Shown: positions 49,287 through 58,170, counted from the first letter of the stretch. The stretch: DNA of 64,000 nucleotides from Sanguibacter inulinus (GCF_013415325.1 NZ_JACBYE010000006.1:1-64000); one strand, 5' to 3'. Notes: generated from the sequence alone by a model not told the origin. Numbers and translations: made by a program.

Positions 49287-51451
49287 CCCTCCCGACCACA
49301 GACCACCTGCCCTACGGCGGCGACTACAACCCCGAGCAGTGGGGGCCGCAGGTGTGGGACGAGGACTACAGGCTCTTCGACGCCGCTGGCATCACGACGG
49401 TCACGCTCGGGGTCTTCGCCTGGGCGCACACGCAGCCGTCGGCCGACACCTACGACTTCACGCGCCTCGACGCGATCGTCGAGCGGGCGAGCGCCGAGGG
49501 CCGGCTGATCTGCCTGGCCACCGGGACCGGAGCGCAACCACCGTGGCTCGCTACAGAGTTCCCCGAGGTGACCCGGGTCGACTTCGAGGGCCGGCGCCAC
49601 CTCTACGGCCAGCGCCACAACTCGTGCCCCTCGTCACCGGCGTACCGCAGGTTCTCGACCGAGCTCGCCCGGCGGGTCGCCGCCCGGTACGCCGGCAACC
49701 CCGCTGTCGTCGCGTGGCACGTCAACAACGAGTACGGCGGGGCTGGCGGCGCCTGCTACTGCGACCTCTGCGCGGAAGGGTTCCGCAGCTGGCTCCGCGA
49801 GCGCTACGGCAGCCTCGACGCGCTCAACCACGCCTGGTGCACCACCTTCTGGTCGCACACCTTCACGGCGTGGGAGCAGATCGTGCCGCCGTCGGCGCTC
49901 AGCGAGCACTGGCGCGGGCCTGAGCACACGGCCTTCCAGGGGATCACCCTGGACTACCTGCGCTTCATGACCGACGCGATGCTCGCGAACTTCGTCGACG
50001 AGAAGGCCGCGATCCGCGAGTCGAGCCCCGACGTGCCCGTGACGACCAACTTCATGGGGATGTTCAAGCACCTGGACTACCACCGGTGGGCGCCGCACCT
50101 CGACTTCGCGTCGTGGGACAACTACCCGCCCGATGCCCGCTCGCAGGCCCGGATGGCCTTCACCCACGACCTGATGCGCGGTCTCAAGGACGGTCAGCCG
50201 TTCTGGCTCATGGAGCAGACGCCGAGCGTCACCGCGAGCCGAGACGTCAACCCGCTCAAGGCGCCGGGGGTCATGGCGTCGTGGAGCTGGCAGGCTGTCG
50301 CGCACGGCGCCGACGCCGTCCTCTACTTCCAGATGCGGGCCTCGCGCGGTGCGAGCGAGAAGTACCACGGCGCGGTCATCGGGCACTCTGGGCGGTCCGA
50401 CACCCGGGTCTTCCAGGAGGCCGCTGCCCTGGGCGCGGACCTTGGACGCGTCGGGACGATCACCCTCGGCGCCCGCACCCGGGCTCGGGTCGCGATCCTC
50501 TTCGACTGGGACTCGTGGTGGGCCCTCGAGATGTCCGACGGACCGTCGCGGCGCGTGCGGTACCAGCAGGTGGTGCTCGCCTACCACCGGGCGCTGTGGG
50601 ACGCGAACGTCGACATCGACGCCGTCGCGGTGACAGCAGACCTCAGCGGCTACGACGTGGTCGTCGCACCGGCGCTGCACATGGTCAAGGGCGACCTCGC
50701 CGAGCGTCTGGCGGCCGTCGCTCAGCGGGGCGGGACCGTGGTGACCACCTTCTTGTCGGGTCGGGTCGACGAGGACGACAACGCCTTCCTCGCCGACGTC
50801 CCCGGACCGCTCGCGCCGCTCATGGGCGTACGGGTCGACGAGTGGGACGCGCAGGAGGCCGACGTGGTCAACCCCGTCGTGCTCGACGACGGTCAGGGCG
50901 ACGCCGTCGAGGTCGGCTCGACGCTGCTCTTCGAGCTCGTGCTGCCGCAGGGCGCCGAGGTGGTCGGGCTGTATACGCGCGACTTCTACGCCGGGACCGC
51001 CGCGGTGACGCGGAACGAGGTCGGCGAAGGAGAGGCCTGGTACGTCGGGGCTGGTCTCGACGCCGAGGGTGTCGCCTGGGTGATGCGACGGGTGCTCGAC
51101 CGCCACGGGCTCGTAGGCCCGCTCGCCGACGTTCCTGACGTCGAGGTGGCCACGCGCTACCAGGACGACGGCAGCCGGGTCACCTTCGTCATCAACCACC
51201 GCGACGAGGCTGTCGACGTCGCGTCACCCGTGGACGGGGACGAGCTGCTCGGCGGGACGGCGCTGCGCGCGGGCGAGACCGTGAGGCTGGCACCGCAGCA
51301 GGTGCTCGTCGTGGCGACACCGGCTGCCGCAGGACCCCGGTCCGACGCGGTTCCCCTGTCCGACGCCGCAGCCTGGTCCGACTCCGCAGCCCGGTCCGAC
51401 CTAGCACCCCTGTCCCCCGAACCTGCCCTCACCGACGGAGGCCCCCGATGA
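49283..51451 (+). CDS. GH42 beta-galactosidase or arabinopyranosidase
   Basis: A 722-residue GH42 enzyme. It opens with YGGDYNPEQW, has the acid/base Glu150 in AWHVNNEYGG, zinc-type cysteines Cys115, Cys158, Cys160 and Cys163, and the nucleophile Glu310 in FWLMEQTPS. A trimerisation domain and C-terminal beta domain follow. GH42 proteins cleave terminal beta-galactose, some alpha-L-arabinopyranose; both occur on xylan side chains. The last 35 residues are a Ser-Asp-x repeat tail encoded by 18-bp DNA repeats, outside the normal domain. The start overlaps the upstream stop as ATGA. Confidence 0.92.
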   Translation: MTLPTTDHLPYGGDYNPEQWGPQVWDEDYRLFDAAGITTVTLGVFAWAHTQPSADTYDFTRLDAIVERASAEGRLICLATGTGAQPPWLATEFPEVTRVDFEGRRHLYGQRHNSCPSSPAYRRFSTELARRVAARYAGNPAVVAWHVNNEYGGAGGACYCDLCAEGFRSWLRERYGSLDALNHAWCTTFWSHTFTAWEQIVPPSALSEHWRGPEHTAFQGITLDYLRFMTDAMLANFVDEKAAIRESSPDVPVTTNFMGMFKHLDYHRWAPHLDFASWDNYPPDARSQARMAFTHDLMRGLKDGQPFWLMEQTPSVTASRDVNPLKAPGVMASWSWQAVAHGADAVLYFQMRASRGASEKYHGAVIGHSGRSDTRVFQEAAALGADLGRVGTITLGARTRARVAILFDWDSWWALEMSDGPSRRVRYQQVVLAYHRALWDANVDIDAVAVTADLSGYDVVVAPALHMVKGDLAERLAAVAQRGGTVVTTFLSGRVDEDDNAFLADVPGPLAPLMGVRVDEWDAQEADVVNPVVLDDGQGDAVEVGSTLLFELVLPQGAEVVGLYTRDFYAGTAAVTRNEVGEGEAWYVGAGLDAEGVAWVMRRVLDRHGLVGPLADVPDVEVATRYQDDGSRVTFVINHRDEAVDVASPVDGDELLGGTALRAGETVRLAPQQVLVVATPAAAGPRSDAVPLSDAAAWSDSAARSDLAPLSPEPALTDGGPR
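51340..51411 (+). repeat. 18-bp in-frame tandem repeat in the GH42 gene tail
   Basis: GTCCGAC recurs at 51340, 51358, 51376 and 51394, exactly 18 bp apart. It encodes six-residue units of the type SDAVPL, SDAAAW, SDSAAR and SDLAPL. A fifth, decayed unit follows. The repeat forms the C-terminal tail of the enzyme. Confidence 0.85.
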
Positions 51452-53742
51452 TCCCGCAGACCCCCGGCGTGCACCCCGCCTGGCTCCCCGACGCAGCGCT
51501 CGCGACCCTGGGTGCAGTCGACACCGTCGTCCTCGGAGACGGGCCTCTCGTCGACACCGTGCGCGCCGAGGTCGCGCACGCAGCCACCCTCCGCGGTGGT
51601 GAGGCCGCCCCCGGTCGCCTCACCCTCGCACTCCTGGGTGCCGTCCCCGACGACGCACCCGAACCGGTGCTCGCGGCGATCGACGCCGCAGCCGGTGCAG
51701 GTCTCGGCGAGCCTCACGGGGACGGCCTGGGCGAGCCCCGCGGCGTCGGTCTCGGCGATCCCCGCGAGGCTGCAGCCGACGAGGCGTCGAGCACGCTCGG
51801 CGACGAGGGCTTCGTCATCGTCAGGTCCGGTACCCCGCAGGGCCCGACCACCACGATCCTCGCCGGGACCGGCCACGGGCTGCTGCACGGCTGGTTCCAC
51901 CTGGTGCGCGAGGGTGCGCTCGCTCAGGGGGGACCGGGCGCGCAGGGGGCGCGCGGTCCCGAGGGCACGAGCACCTCGACCGCGCCGGGCACGTCGAGCC
52001 ACGAGCGCGGCGAGCTCTCCGTCGAGGTGCACAGCCCCGCCCACGACCTGCGCGTCCTCGACCACTGGGACAACGTCTCGGTCCACCCCGTCATGGGACA
52101 GGTCGAGCGCGGGTACTCCGGCGGGTCGCTCTTCTACGACGACGGGTCGCTGCGCCCGGACCTCGGCAAGGTCCGTCAGTACGCCCGTCTGCTCGCGGCG
52201 AGCGGCGTGAACCGTGTCGCCCTCAACAACGTCAACGTCGGACGGCGCGAGGCCGAGCTGCTCACCACGCACCTCGACGACGTCGTCGCGCTCGCCGACG
52301 CCTTCAGGCCCTACGGCGTGCGCGTGCACCTGTCGGTGAGCTTCGCCTCGCCCGTCGTGCTCGGCGGGCTCGCGACGGCTGACCCTGCGGACCCGGGCGT
52401 CCAAGCCTGGTGGGCCCAGGCCGCGAGCGCCGTCTACGCGGCCGTCCCCGACTTCGGCGGGTTCGTCGTCAAGGCCGACTCCGAGGGGCAGCCGGGGCCC
52501 TTCAGCTACGGGCGCGACCACGCCGACGGCGCGAACATGCTGGCTCGTGCGCTCGCACCGCACGGTGGGACCGTGCACTGGCGGGCCTTCGTCTACGACC
52601 ACCACCAGGACTGGCGGGACAGGTCGACCGACCGGGCGCGGGCCGCCTACGACCACTTCACGCCGCTCGACGGGCGCTTCGACGACAACGTCGTGCTGCA
52701 GGTCAAGCTCGGCCCGATCGACTTCCAGGTGCGCGAGCCGCTCTCCCCCGTGGTCCTGGCGATGCCGCAGACCCGGGTGGCCGTCGAGGTCCAGGTGACC
52801 CAGGAGTACACGGGGCAGCAGAAGCACGTCGCGTACCTCGCACCCCAGTGGACGGACGCGCTCCAGGCGCGGCCGTGGGGGGACGAGGGGCCGGCGGTCT
52901 CCGACGTGACGTCGGGGAGGATCCGAGGGCTCGACGCCGCGGCTGCCCGGACCGAGGCTGCGGCCTCGGGCACAAAGGACAGCGGCGCGGGCGCACCTCG
53001 CACCGCAGGCGGCGGCCTCGCCGCGGTCTCGAACGTCGGGGACGACGTCTTCTGGACCGGGCACCCCTTCGCCCAGGCGAACCTCTACGCCTTCGGCCGC
53101 CTCGCCTGGGACCCGACGCTCACGGCCGAGCAGATCCTCGACGAGTGGGTCGCGCTGACCTTCGGCGACGCACCTGCAGAGCTGCGCTCGACGGTCCGCA
53201 ACCTGCTGTCAGGGTCCCTCGACGTGTACGAGCAGTACACAGCACCCCTCGGCGTGGGCTTCATGGTGAGCCCGACCCGTCATCACTACGGCCCCGACGT
53301 CGACGGCTACGAGTACACGGCGTGGGGCACGTACCACTTCGCCGACCGCGACGGCGTGGGCGTCGACAGGACCCGCGCGACAGGCACAGGCTTCGCGGGG
53401 CTCTTCCCCCCGGAGCTCGCCCAGACCTACGAGTCCCTCGACACCTGCCCCGACGAGCTTCTGCTGTTCCTGCACCATGTGCCGTACTCCCACGTGCTGC
53501 ACTCGGGGAAGACAGTCGTGCAGCACATCTACGACACGCACTTCGCGGGGGTCGAGCGTGTCGAGGAGATGCTCACCGCGTGGGAGAAGGTCGCGCCGCT
53601 GGCCGACCCCGACCTCGCCGCCCGCGTCACCGAGCGCCTCGCCGAGCAGCACAGGTCGGCCGTCGAGTGGCGCGACCAGATCAACACGTACTTCTTCCGC
53701 AAGTCCGGGGTCGCCGACGAGCGGGGACGGAGGATCTACTGA
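51448..53742 (+). CDS. aguA: GH67 alpha-glucuronidase
   Basis: A 764-residue GH67 enzyme that removes (methyl)glucuronic acid from aldouronates. Conserved ERGYSGGS lies at 220-227 and VKADSEGQPGP at 341-351. The catalytic acid is Glu346. Asp425 (GPIDFQ) and Glu453 (TQEY) have the same spacing, 79 and 107 residues, as the catalytic trio of characterised Geobacillus AguA. Two non-family insertions occur: a Gly-rich GLGEP repeat (residues 85-107) and a Gly/Ala/Ser stretch (159-188). It is the last gene of the operon (ATGA overlap with GH42). Confidence 0.94.
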   Translation: MIPQTPGVHPAWLPDAALATLGAVDTVVLGDGPLVDTVRAEVAHAATLRGGEAAPGRLTLALLGAVPDDAPEPVLAAIDAAAGAGLGEPHGDGLGEPRGVGLGDPREAAADEASSTLGDEGFVIVRSGTPQGPTTTILAGTGHGLLHGWFHLVREGALAQGGPGAQGARGPEGTSTSTAPGTSSHERGELSVEVHSPAHDLRVLDHWDNVSVHPVMGQVERGYSGGSLFYDDGSLRPDLGKVRQYARLLAASGVNRVALNNVNVGRREAELLTTHLDDVVALADAFRPYGVRVHLSVSFASPVVLGGLATADPADPGVQAWWAQAASAVYAAVPDFGGFVVKADSEGQPGPFSYGRDHADGANMLARALAPHGGTVHWRAFVYDHHQDWRDRSTDRARAAYDHFTPLDGRFDDNVVLQVKLGPIDFQVREPLSPVVLAMPQTRVAVEVQVTQEYTGQQKHVAYLAPQWTDALQARPWGDEGPAVSDVTSGRIRGLDAAAARTEAAASGTKDSGAGAPRTAGGGLAAVSNVGDDVFWTGHPFAQANLYAFGRLAWDPTLTAEQILDEWVALTFGDAPAELRSTVRNLLSGSLDVYEQYTAPLGVGFMVSPTRHHYGPDVDGYEYTAWGTYHFADRDGVGVDRTRATGTGFAGLFPPELAQTYESLDTCPDELLLFLHHVPYSHVLHSGKTVVQHIYDTHFAGVERVEEMLTAWEKVAPLADPDLAARVTERLAEQHRSAVEWRDQINTYFFRKSGVADERGRRIY
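51700..51768 (+). repeat. 24-bp in-frame tandem repeat in the GH67 gene
   Basis: Two full units (51700-51723, 51724-51747) and one partial unit (51748-51768) encode GLGEPHGD, GLGEPRGV and GLGDPRE. The insertion sits in the N-terminal domain before the catalytic barrel. Confidence 0.8.
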
Positions 53743-53759
53743 CACGGCTGAGGTGTCAG
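53739..53759. terminator. Hairpin holding both stop codons of convergent genes
   Basis: CTGACAC (53739-53745) pairs with GTGTCAG (53753-53759). The GH67 stop (53740-53742) and the HipA stop (53756-53758) both lie inside the stem. The convergent gap is only 13 bp. Confidence 0.6.
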
Positions 53760-55009
53760 CCGTCGTAGGTCACGAACTCGTCGAGGATCTGGGTCCCCCA
53801 CAGACGTCGGCGCTCGACCGAGGTCAGCCGTGCTCGGTCCGCAGCGTCGTCCCACTCCTCGGTGATCGTCTCCACCTGGTGATCGATGATCTCCTGGGCC
53901 TCGACGGTCGTCAGATGATAGACGTGCGCCGCCCGGAGGCACACCGCGAGCTGCGAGCGGCGCTCACCGTCCCGGCCGATGGCCATGGCCTGTGCGGCCT
54001 CTCCGCCCGACCTCACCTGAGGGCACAGGTCGTAGGCGGGCGTCAGCGTGAGCGCTGCACCGTCCCAGAAGGCGGCATGGTTGCGGGCGTGGTCGTCGAT
54101 GTTCCCGACCGCGATGTTGAAGACGATCCTGGAGAACAGCTCTCGCAGCGTGGCGGTCGGGTCGGTGAACCGGGCGCGGACCAGGTCGGCGAGGTCCGCG
54201 TACGAGGCGTAGCGTCCGTTCATCTCGGAGAGGCCCAGCATCGTCAGTGCCGACACCATGAGACGACGGCCGCCACCTGCGGGACGGTCGAAGCGGTCGA
54301 CGAGCAGGACGTCCTTGTCGAGGCTGCGCACCACCTCGGTGCGGGCGACATCGAGGCCGACCCGACGCGCGAGGTCCATCGCCACACCTTCGGCCTTGAC
54401 CACCGGGTAGCGGTCTGTCGTCGAGGAGAACTTGGCGATGAGCCTGCGGTCTCCGCTCTCGACGAGTGCCTTGGGCCGCGCACCACCGATCGACGTCCCT
54501 CGCAGGAGTGCCAGCTCGAGGACAGGTGGGAGGGGCTCGCCCCGGTCGAGCAGGTCGGCGGCATCCTGCAGCTCGTGCAGTGTCGTCGTGGTGCTCTGGG
54601 TCCTCGGGACGTAGTCCGTCGGCGACTCCTGGAAGTCGAGGGCCCCGATGCGGTCTGACCCTGACTCCAGCAGATAGGTGAGCGTGCCGAGGTCTTGTCC
54701 ACCCGCTCCGGGGTACCTGTCGTCGATGACACGTTGCCCCCAGGAGTCCGGACCCGCGTCCGCCAGGCACCCGGCGATCGTGAGGTCGCCGAGCGGGTCG
54801 ATGACCCCACGCCCCAGCGGGAGCTCCGGGAGGAACAACGAGAGCGCGTCCGGACGCGCGAGATAGCTCTGACCGTACGTGAAGCTCGTGCGGCGCCCGA
54901 CGACGTCCACCCGCCCGGCCACGACAGGTTCGGTCGCGCCCGGGAGCCAGACCCAGACGAAGGCGGAGGTCGGTGCCTCGCGTCGGCCCGACCGCTCAGA
55001 AGGAGTCAT
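53756..55009 (-). CDS. hipA: HipA-family serine/threonine kinase toxin
   Basis: A 417-residue HipA-like kinase. The N-terminal HipA_N region (VWLPGATEPVVAGRV, then SYLARPDALSLFLPELP in sequence) precedes the kinase part, with the P-loop-like segment RGTSIGGARPKALVE (170-184), LIAKFSSTTD with the ATP lysine, the catalytic NIDDHARN (303-310, Asp306) and metal-binding AYDL (Asp327). All catalytic residues appear intact. E. coli HipA phosphorylates a tRNA synthetase; the target here is unknown. The start overlaps the antitoxin stop by 14 nt, the usual order antitoxin then toxin. Confidence 0.92.
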   Translation of the reverse strand: MTPSERSGRREAPTSAFVWVWLPGATEPVVAGRVDVVGRRTSFTYGQSYLARPDALSLFLPELPLGRGVIDPLGDLTIAGCLADAGPDSWGQRVIDDRYPGAGGQDLGTLTYLLESGSDRIGALDFQESPTDYVPRTQSTTTTLHELQDAADLLDRGEPLPPVLELALLRGTSIGGARPKALVESGDRRLIAKFSSTTDRYPVVKAEGVAMDLARRVGLDVARTEVVRSLDKDVLLVDRFDRPAGGGRRLMVSALTMLGLSEMNGRYASYADLADLVRARFTDPTATLRELFSRIVFNIAVGNIDDHARNHAAFWDGAALTLTPAYDLCPQVRSGGEAAQAMAIGRDGERRSQLAVCLRAAHVYHLTTVEAQEIIDHQVETITEEWDDAADRARLTSVERRRLWGTQILDEFVTYDG

Positions 55010-55328
55010 CAGGCGCCTCCTGCGCCTGGCGCACGCGTGCCGGGAGGAGGCTCAGGACCTCACGCTCGTGCGCTGCCCGCTCACGTCGGAGCGACCTGTC
55101 ACGAGCGAAGAGCGGCACCCCGACCAGCGTGGCGACCTCGAAGGCGATCCCCGCCGCCACCGTAGGTTCTCCCCGCTCGACGCCGCGCAACGTCTTGACC
55201 GAGATGCCCGCGCGCTCGGCGAGCTCAGCGGCGGTCCACCGCCGACGTCGTCGCTCGACGGACACCTGGAGCCCGAGGAGCTCGAGGGCTTCCAGGGTCT
55301 CGGGTGCGTAGCTGTGCGCTCGTCGCAT
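54996..55328 (-). CDS. hipB: HipB-like XRE-family antitoxin
   Basis: A 110-residue helix-turn-helix protein. The DNA-binding part is WTAAELAERAGISVKTLRGVERGE (about residues 33-56, XRE/Cro type) followed by AAGIAFEVATLVGVPL. The C-terminal tail is helical and charged and would contact HipA. ATG 55328 is preferred to the in-frame GTG 55355, which has no usable ribosome-binding site. It probably represses its own promoter with HipA through the palindrome at 55365-55379. Confidence 0.85.
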   Translation of the reverse strand: MRRAHSYAPETLEALELLGLQVSVERRRRRWTAAELAERAGISVKTLRGVERGEPTVAAGIAFEVATLVGVPLFARDRSLRRERAAHEREVLSLLPARVRQAQEAPDDSF

Positions 55329-55364
55329 GACAGTCCCGTCGTGGTCTTGTGGCACCTTTTAAAG

Positions 55365-55395
55365 CACTTACCGGAAGTGTACTGCCGATTACCGG
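55365..55395. promoter_or_regulatory. Candidate HipB operators in the divergent hipBA/helicase promoter
   Basis: CACTTACCGGAAGTG (55365-55379) is a near-perfect palindrome. TTACCGG occurs inside it (55368-55374) and again at 55389-55395, 21 bp away, or two helical turns. The sites lie 32-67 bp before the helicase start, so HipBA binding could affect both directions. Confidence 0.5.
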
Positions 55396-55426
55396 CCGCG
55401 ATGTTTCCAGGTGGGAGAATCCTCGG

Positions 55427-58048
55427 GTGGCCCGCGTAGACGAACTCCTCGACGTCCTCCTCGCCGGAGGCAGGCGCTCGGGGCAGCTGACGCACGTCGA
55501 GCACATCCCCGCCCGCGAGGGCACGCAGGCCGACTGGCCCACGTGGGCCGACCCCTCCCTCGTCTCGGGGTACAAGGCGCTCGGTGTCGACCGCCCCTGG
55601 GTGCACCAGGTCGAGGCCGCCGAGGCCGCGTGGTCCGGCAAGCACACCGTCGTCGCGACGTCGACGGGCTCGGGCAAGTCCCTCGCCTTCTGGCTGCCCG
55701 CGCTGACCTCGGTCCGCGGCGACCGGGCGGACGCTACCTTCGACCCCGGCCGCATCGAGTCCGCCCGCGATCGCGGCTCCGTGCTCTACCTCAGCCCCAC
55801 CAAGGCGCTCGCCGCCGACCAGCTCGCCTCGGTCACCCGGCTGCTCTCGGCGTCGAGGGCCCGCGACGTGCAGGTCGACACCTGCGACGGCGACACCCCC
55901 TTCTCGGCGCGGAAGTGGATCCAGGACCACGCCGACGTGGTCCTCACCAACCCGGACTACCTGCACTTCTCGATGCTGCCCAACCACGCCCGGTGGGCCC
56001 GGTTCTTGAGGTCGCTGCGTTACGTGGTCGTCGACGAGGGGCACGCCTTCCGCGGGGTCTTCGGGGCGCACGTCTCCCTCGTGCTGCGCCGGCTGCAACG
56101 CCTCGCCGCGTACTACGCACCGAGCTCGGCGACCCGCGGCAGCGGACGCTCACGCGCAGCCGTGCAGCAGCGCAGCGCGAGCGGGCTGCTGCTCCCCCGC
56201 GTCGGGCCGACCTTCGTCGTCGCGTCGGCCACGACGGCCGACCCGGCCGTGAGCGCCGGGCGGCTGGTGGGCGTCGACCCCTCCGAGGTGGTCGCCGTGA
56301 CCGAGGACGCCTCGCCCGCGGGTCGCAAGACCTTCGCCCTGTGGGAGCCGCCCGAGCTCCCGCGCTACGACGCCGCCGCCTTCGCCCGGTCGAGGGCCGA
56401 CAGGACTGACGGGGACGCCGCCGTCGCGGCGCTCACCGACGACCCGTGGGACGTGGGCGGCGCCGCGGACCTCGGTCTCGTCGACGACCTGGGGCTCGTG
56501 GACGACGCCGACCCCGTCGACGCCGCGGCCGACGCCGACAGACCGCGCCGCTCCGCGACCGCTGTCGCTGCGGACCTGCTCGCCGACCTCACGGTCCACG
56601 GTGCCAGGACCCTCGCCTTCACCCGGTCGAGGCGCGGCGCGGAGTCCGTCGCGACGACCACCCAGGAGCACCTGCGCCCCGTCGACCCGTCGCTGCCGGG
56701 GATGGTCGCGGCCTACCGCGGCGGCTACCTCCCCGAAGAGCGCCGCGCCCTCGAGGCCGCTGTGCGCTCGGGAGAGATCCGGGCCCTCGCGACGACCAAC
56801 GCCCTCGAGCTCGGCGTCGACATCTCCGGTCTCGACGCGGTGCTCATCATCGGCTGGCCCGGCACCCGTGTCTCGCTCTGGCAGCAGGCCGGGCGCGCGG
56901 GCCGCGCCGGGGCCGACGGGCTCGTCGCCTTCGTCGCGCGGGAAGACCCTCTCGACACCTTCCTCGTGCACAACCCCGACGCGATCTTCCGCACGCCCAT
57001 CGAGGCGACGGTCTTCGACCCGACCAACCCCTACGTGCTCGCCGGGCACCTGTGCGCCGCCGCCGGCGAGCTGCCGGTGCGGACCGAGGACCTCCCGCTC
57101 TTCGGCGGGGACGCTGCCCGCACGCTCCTCGACCAGCTCACGGCACGCGGGACCCTGCGGCACCGCAGCTCCGGCTGGTTCTGGACGCACCACGAGAACG
57201 CCGCAGGATTCACCAACATCCGCGGCGAGGGCGGGACGCCGGTCTCTGTCGTCGAGTCCGCGACGGGACGCCTGCTCGGGACCGTCGACGCCGCAGCCGC
57301 CGACGGGTCGGTCCACACGGGTGCGGTGTACGTGCACCAGGGCGAGACCTTCGTGGTCGAGGACTACAGCATCGTCGACTCGGTCGCGCTCGTCGGCCGT
57401 GAAGACGTCGGCTACGGCACGTGGTCGCGGTCGATCACCTCGATCGACGTCATCGAGGAGAAGGAGCACGTCGACTGGGGCTCGCAGGTCTCGGCCGACG
57501 GCCGGCCCGCGGTCGAGTGGGGCTTCGGCACTGTCGAGGTGCACAGCCAGGTCGAGAGCTTCCAGCGGCGCCGGCTGCCCTCGCAAGAGGTCCTCGGGAC
57601 CGAGCCCCTCGACCTCCCCGTGCGGACGCTGCGCACGGCCGCTGTGTGGTGGACGGTCTCGGCCGAGCTGCTCGAGGACGCCCAGGTCGACGCCGACGAG
57701 GCCCCCGGTGCGCTGCACGCCGCCGAGCACGCCTCGATCGGCCTGCTCCCGCTCCTGGCGACCTGCGACCGCTGGGACCTGGGCGGCGTCTCGACGGCGA
57801 TGCACGTGGACACCGAGCGCGCGACGGTCTTCGTCTACGACGCTTTTCCCGGCGGCGCCGGGTTCGCCGAGCGCGGCTTCGGTCTCGCCGAGCAGTGGCT
57901 GGCCGCGACCCGCGAGGCCATCGCGACCTGCCCCTGCGCGACAGGCTGTCCGGGCTGCGTGCAGTCCCCCAAGTGCGGCAACGGCAACAACCCTCTCGAC
58001 AAGGCGGCAGCGGTGCGGCTGCTGGACGCTGTGCTGGCGCAGCGGTGA
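55427..58048 (+). CDS. DEAD/DEAH-box helicase of the MrfA/Rv3649 type
   Basis: An 873-residue superfamily 2 helicase. Walker A is STGSGKS (79-85), and motif II reads DEGH (203-206) rather than DEAH, as in this subgroup. Later helicase motifs include ATTNALELGVDISGLDAV and GRAGRAGADG. The C-terminal DUF1998 domain ends with the cysteine cluster CPCATGCPGCVQSPKC, which binds metal in MrfA, a Bacillus mitomycin-repair helicase. A DNA-repair role is therefore likely. The start is GTG 55427, with GGGAGAA upstream. An Asp/Ala-rich insertion (DLGLVDDLGLVDDADPVDA) lies near residues 346-364. Confidence 0.92.
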   Translation: MARVDELLDVLLAGGRRSGQLTHVEHIPAREGTQADWPTWADPSLVSGYKALGVDRPWVHQVEAAEAAWSGKHTVVATSTGSGKSLAFWLPALTSVRGDRADATFDPGRIESARDRGSVLYLSPTKALAADQLASVTRLLSASRARDVQVDTCDGDTPFSARKWIQDHADVVLTNPDYLHFSMLPNHARWARFLRSLRYVVVDEGHAFRGVFGAHVSLVLRRLQRLAAYYAPSSATRGSGRSRAAVQQRSASGLLLPRVGPTFVVASATTADPAVSAGRLVGVDPSEVVAVTEDASPAGRKTFALWEPPELPRYDAAAFARSRADRTDGDAAVAALTDDPWDVGGAADLGLVDDLGLVDDADPVDAAADADRPRRSATAVAADLLADLTVHGARTLAFTRSRRGAESVATTTQEHLRPVDPSLPGMVAAYRGGYLPEERRALEAAVRSGEIRALATTNALELGVDISGLDAVLIIGWPGTRVSLWQQAGRAGRAGADGLVAFVAREDPLDTFLVHNPDAIFRTPIEATVFDPTNPYVLAGHLCAAAGELPVRTEDLPLFGGDAARTLLDQLTARGTLRHRSSGWFWTHHENAAGFTNIRGEGGTPVSVVESATGRLLGTVDAAAADGSVHTGAVYVHQGETFVVEDYSIVDSVALVGREDVGYGTWSRSITSIDVIEEKEHVDWGSQVSADGRPAVEWGFGTVEVHSQVESFQRRRLPSQEVLGTEPLDLPVRTLRTAAVWWTVSAELLEDAQVDADEAPGALHAAEHASIGLLPLLATCDRWDLGGVSTAMHVDTERATVFVYDAFPGGAGFAERGFGLAEQWLAATREAIATCPCATGCPGCVQSPKCGNGNNPLDKAAAVRLLDAVLAQR

Positions 58049-58115
58049 CGGGGGCGTGCAGCGGCGTGGTCGGCGAGCCAGGGTGGTCGGCACTGCTGGA
58101 AGGCGACGGTGCTAG

Positions 58116-58170
58116 AGAGTGATAGCTCCAGCCGCTATCACTCTTTAAGGGGCGATGGAGTGATAGCGGC
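58116..58170. promoter_or_regulatory. Three-arm alternative hairpin upstream of the M20 peptidase gene
   Basis: Arm 1 AGAGTGATAGC (58116-58126) pairs with arm 2 GCTATCACTCT (58134-58144). Arm 2 extended (GCCGCTATCACTC, 58131-58143) also pairs with arm 3 GAGTGATAGCGGC (58158-58170), 13 bp perfect. The two stems exclude each other. The rest of the 303-bp gap (58049-58351) shows no gene. It may be a tandem operator, terminator or attenuator. Confidence 0.6.

Noticed and set aside
49283-51451. Assigning GH42 to the gal operon's lactose use
   Set aside because: It is translationally coupled within the xylan operon and lies about 15 kb from galT/galK, so a side-chain role is more likely.
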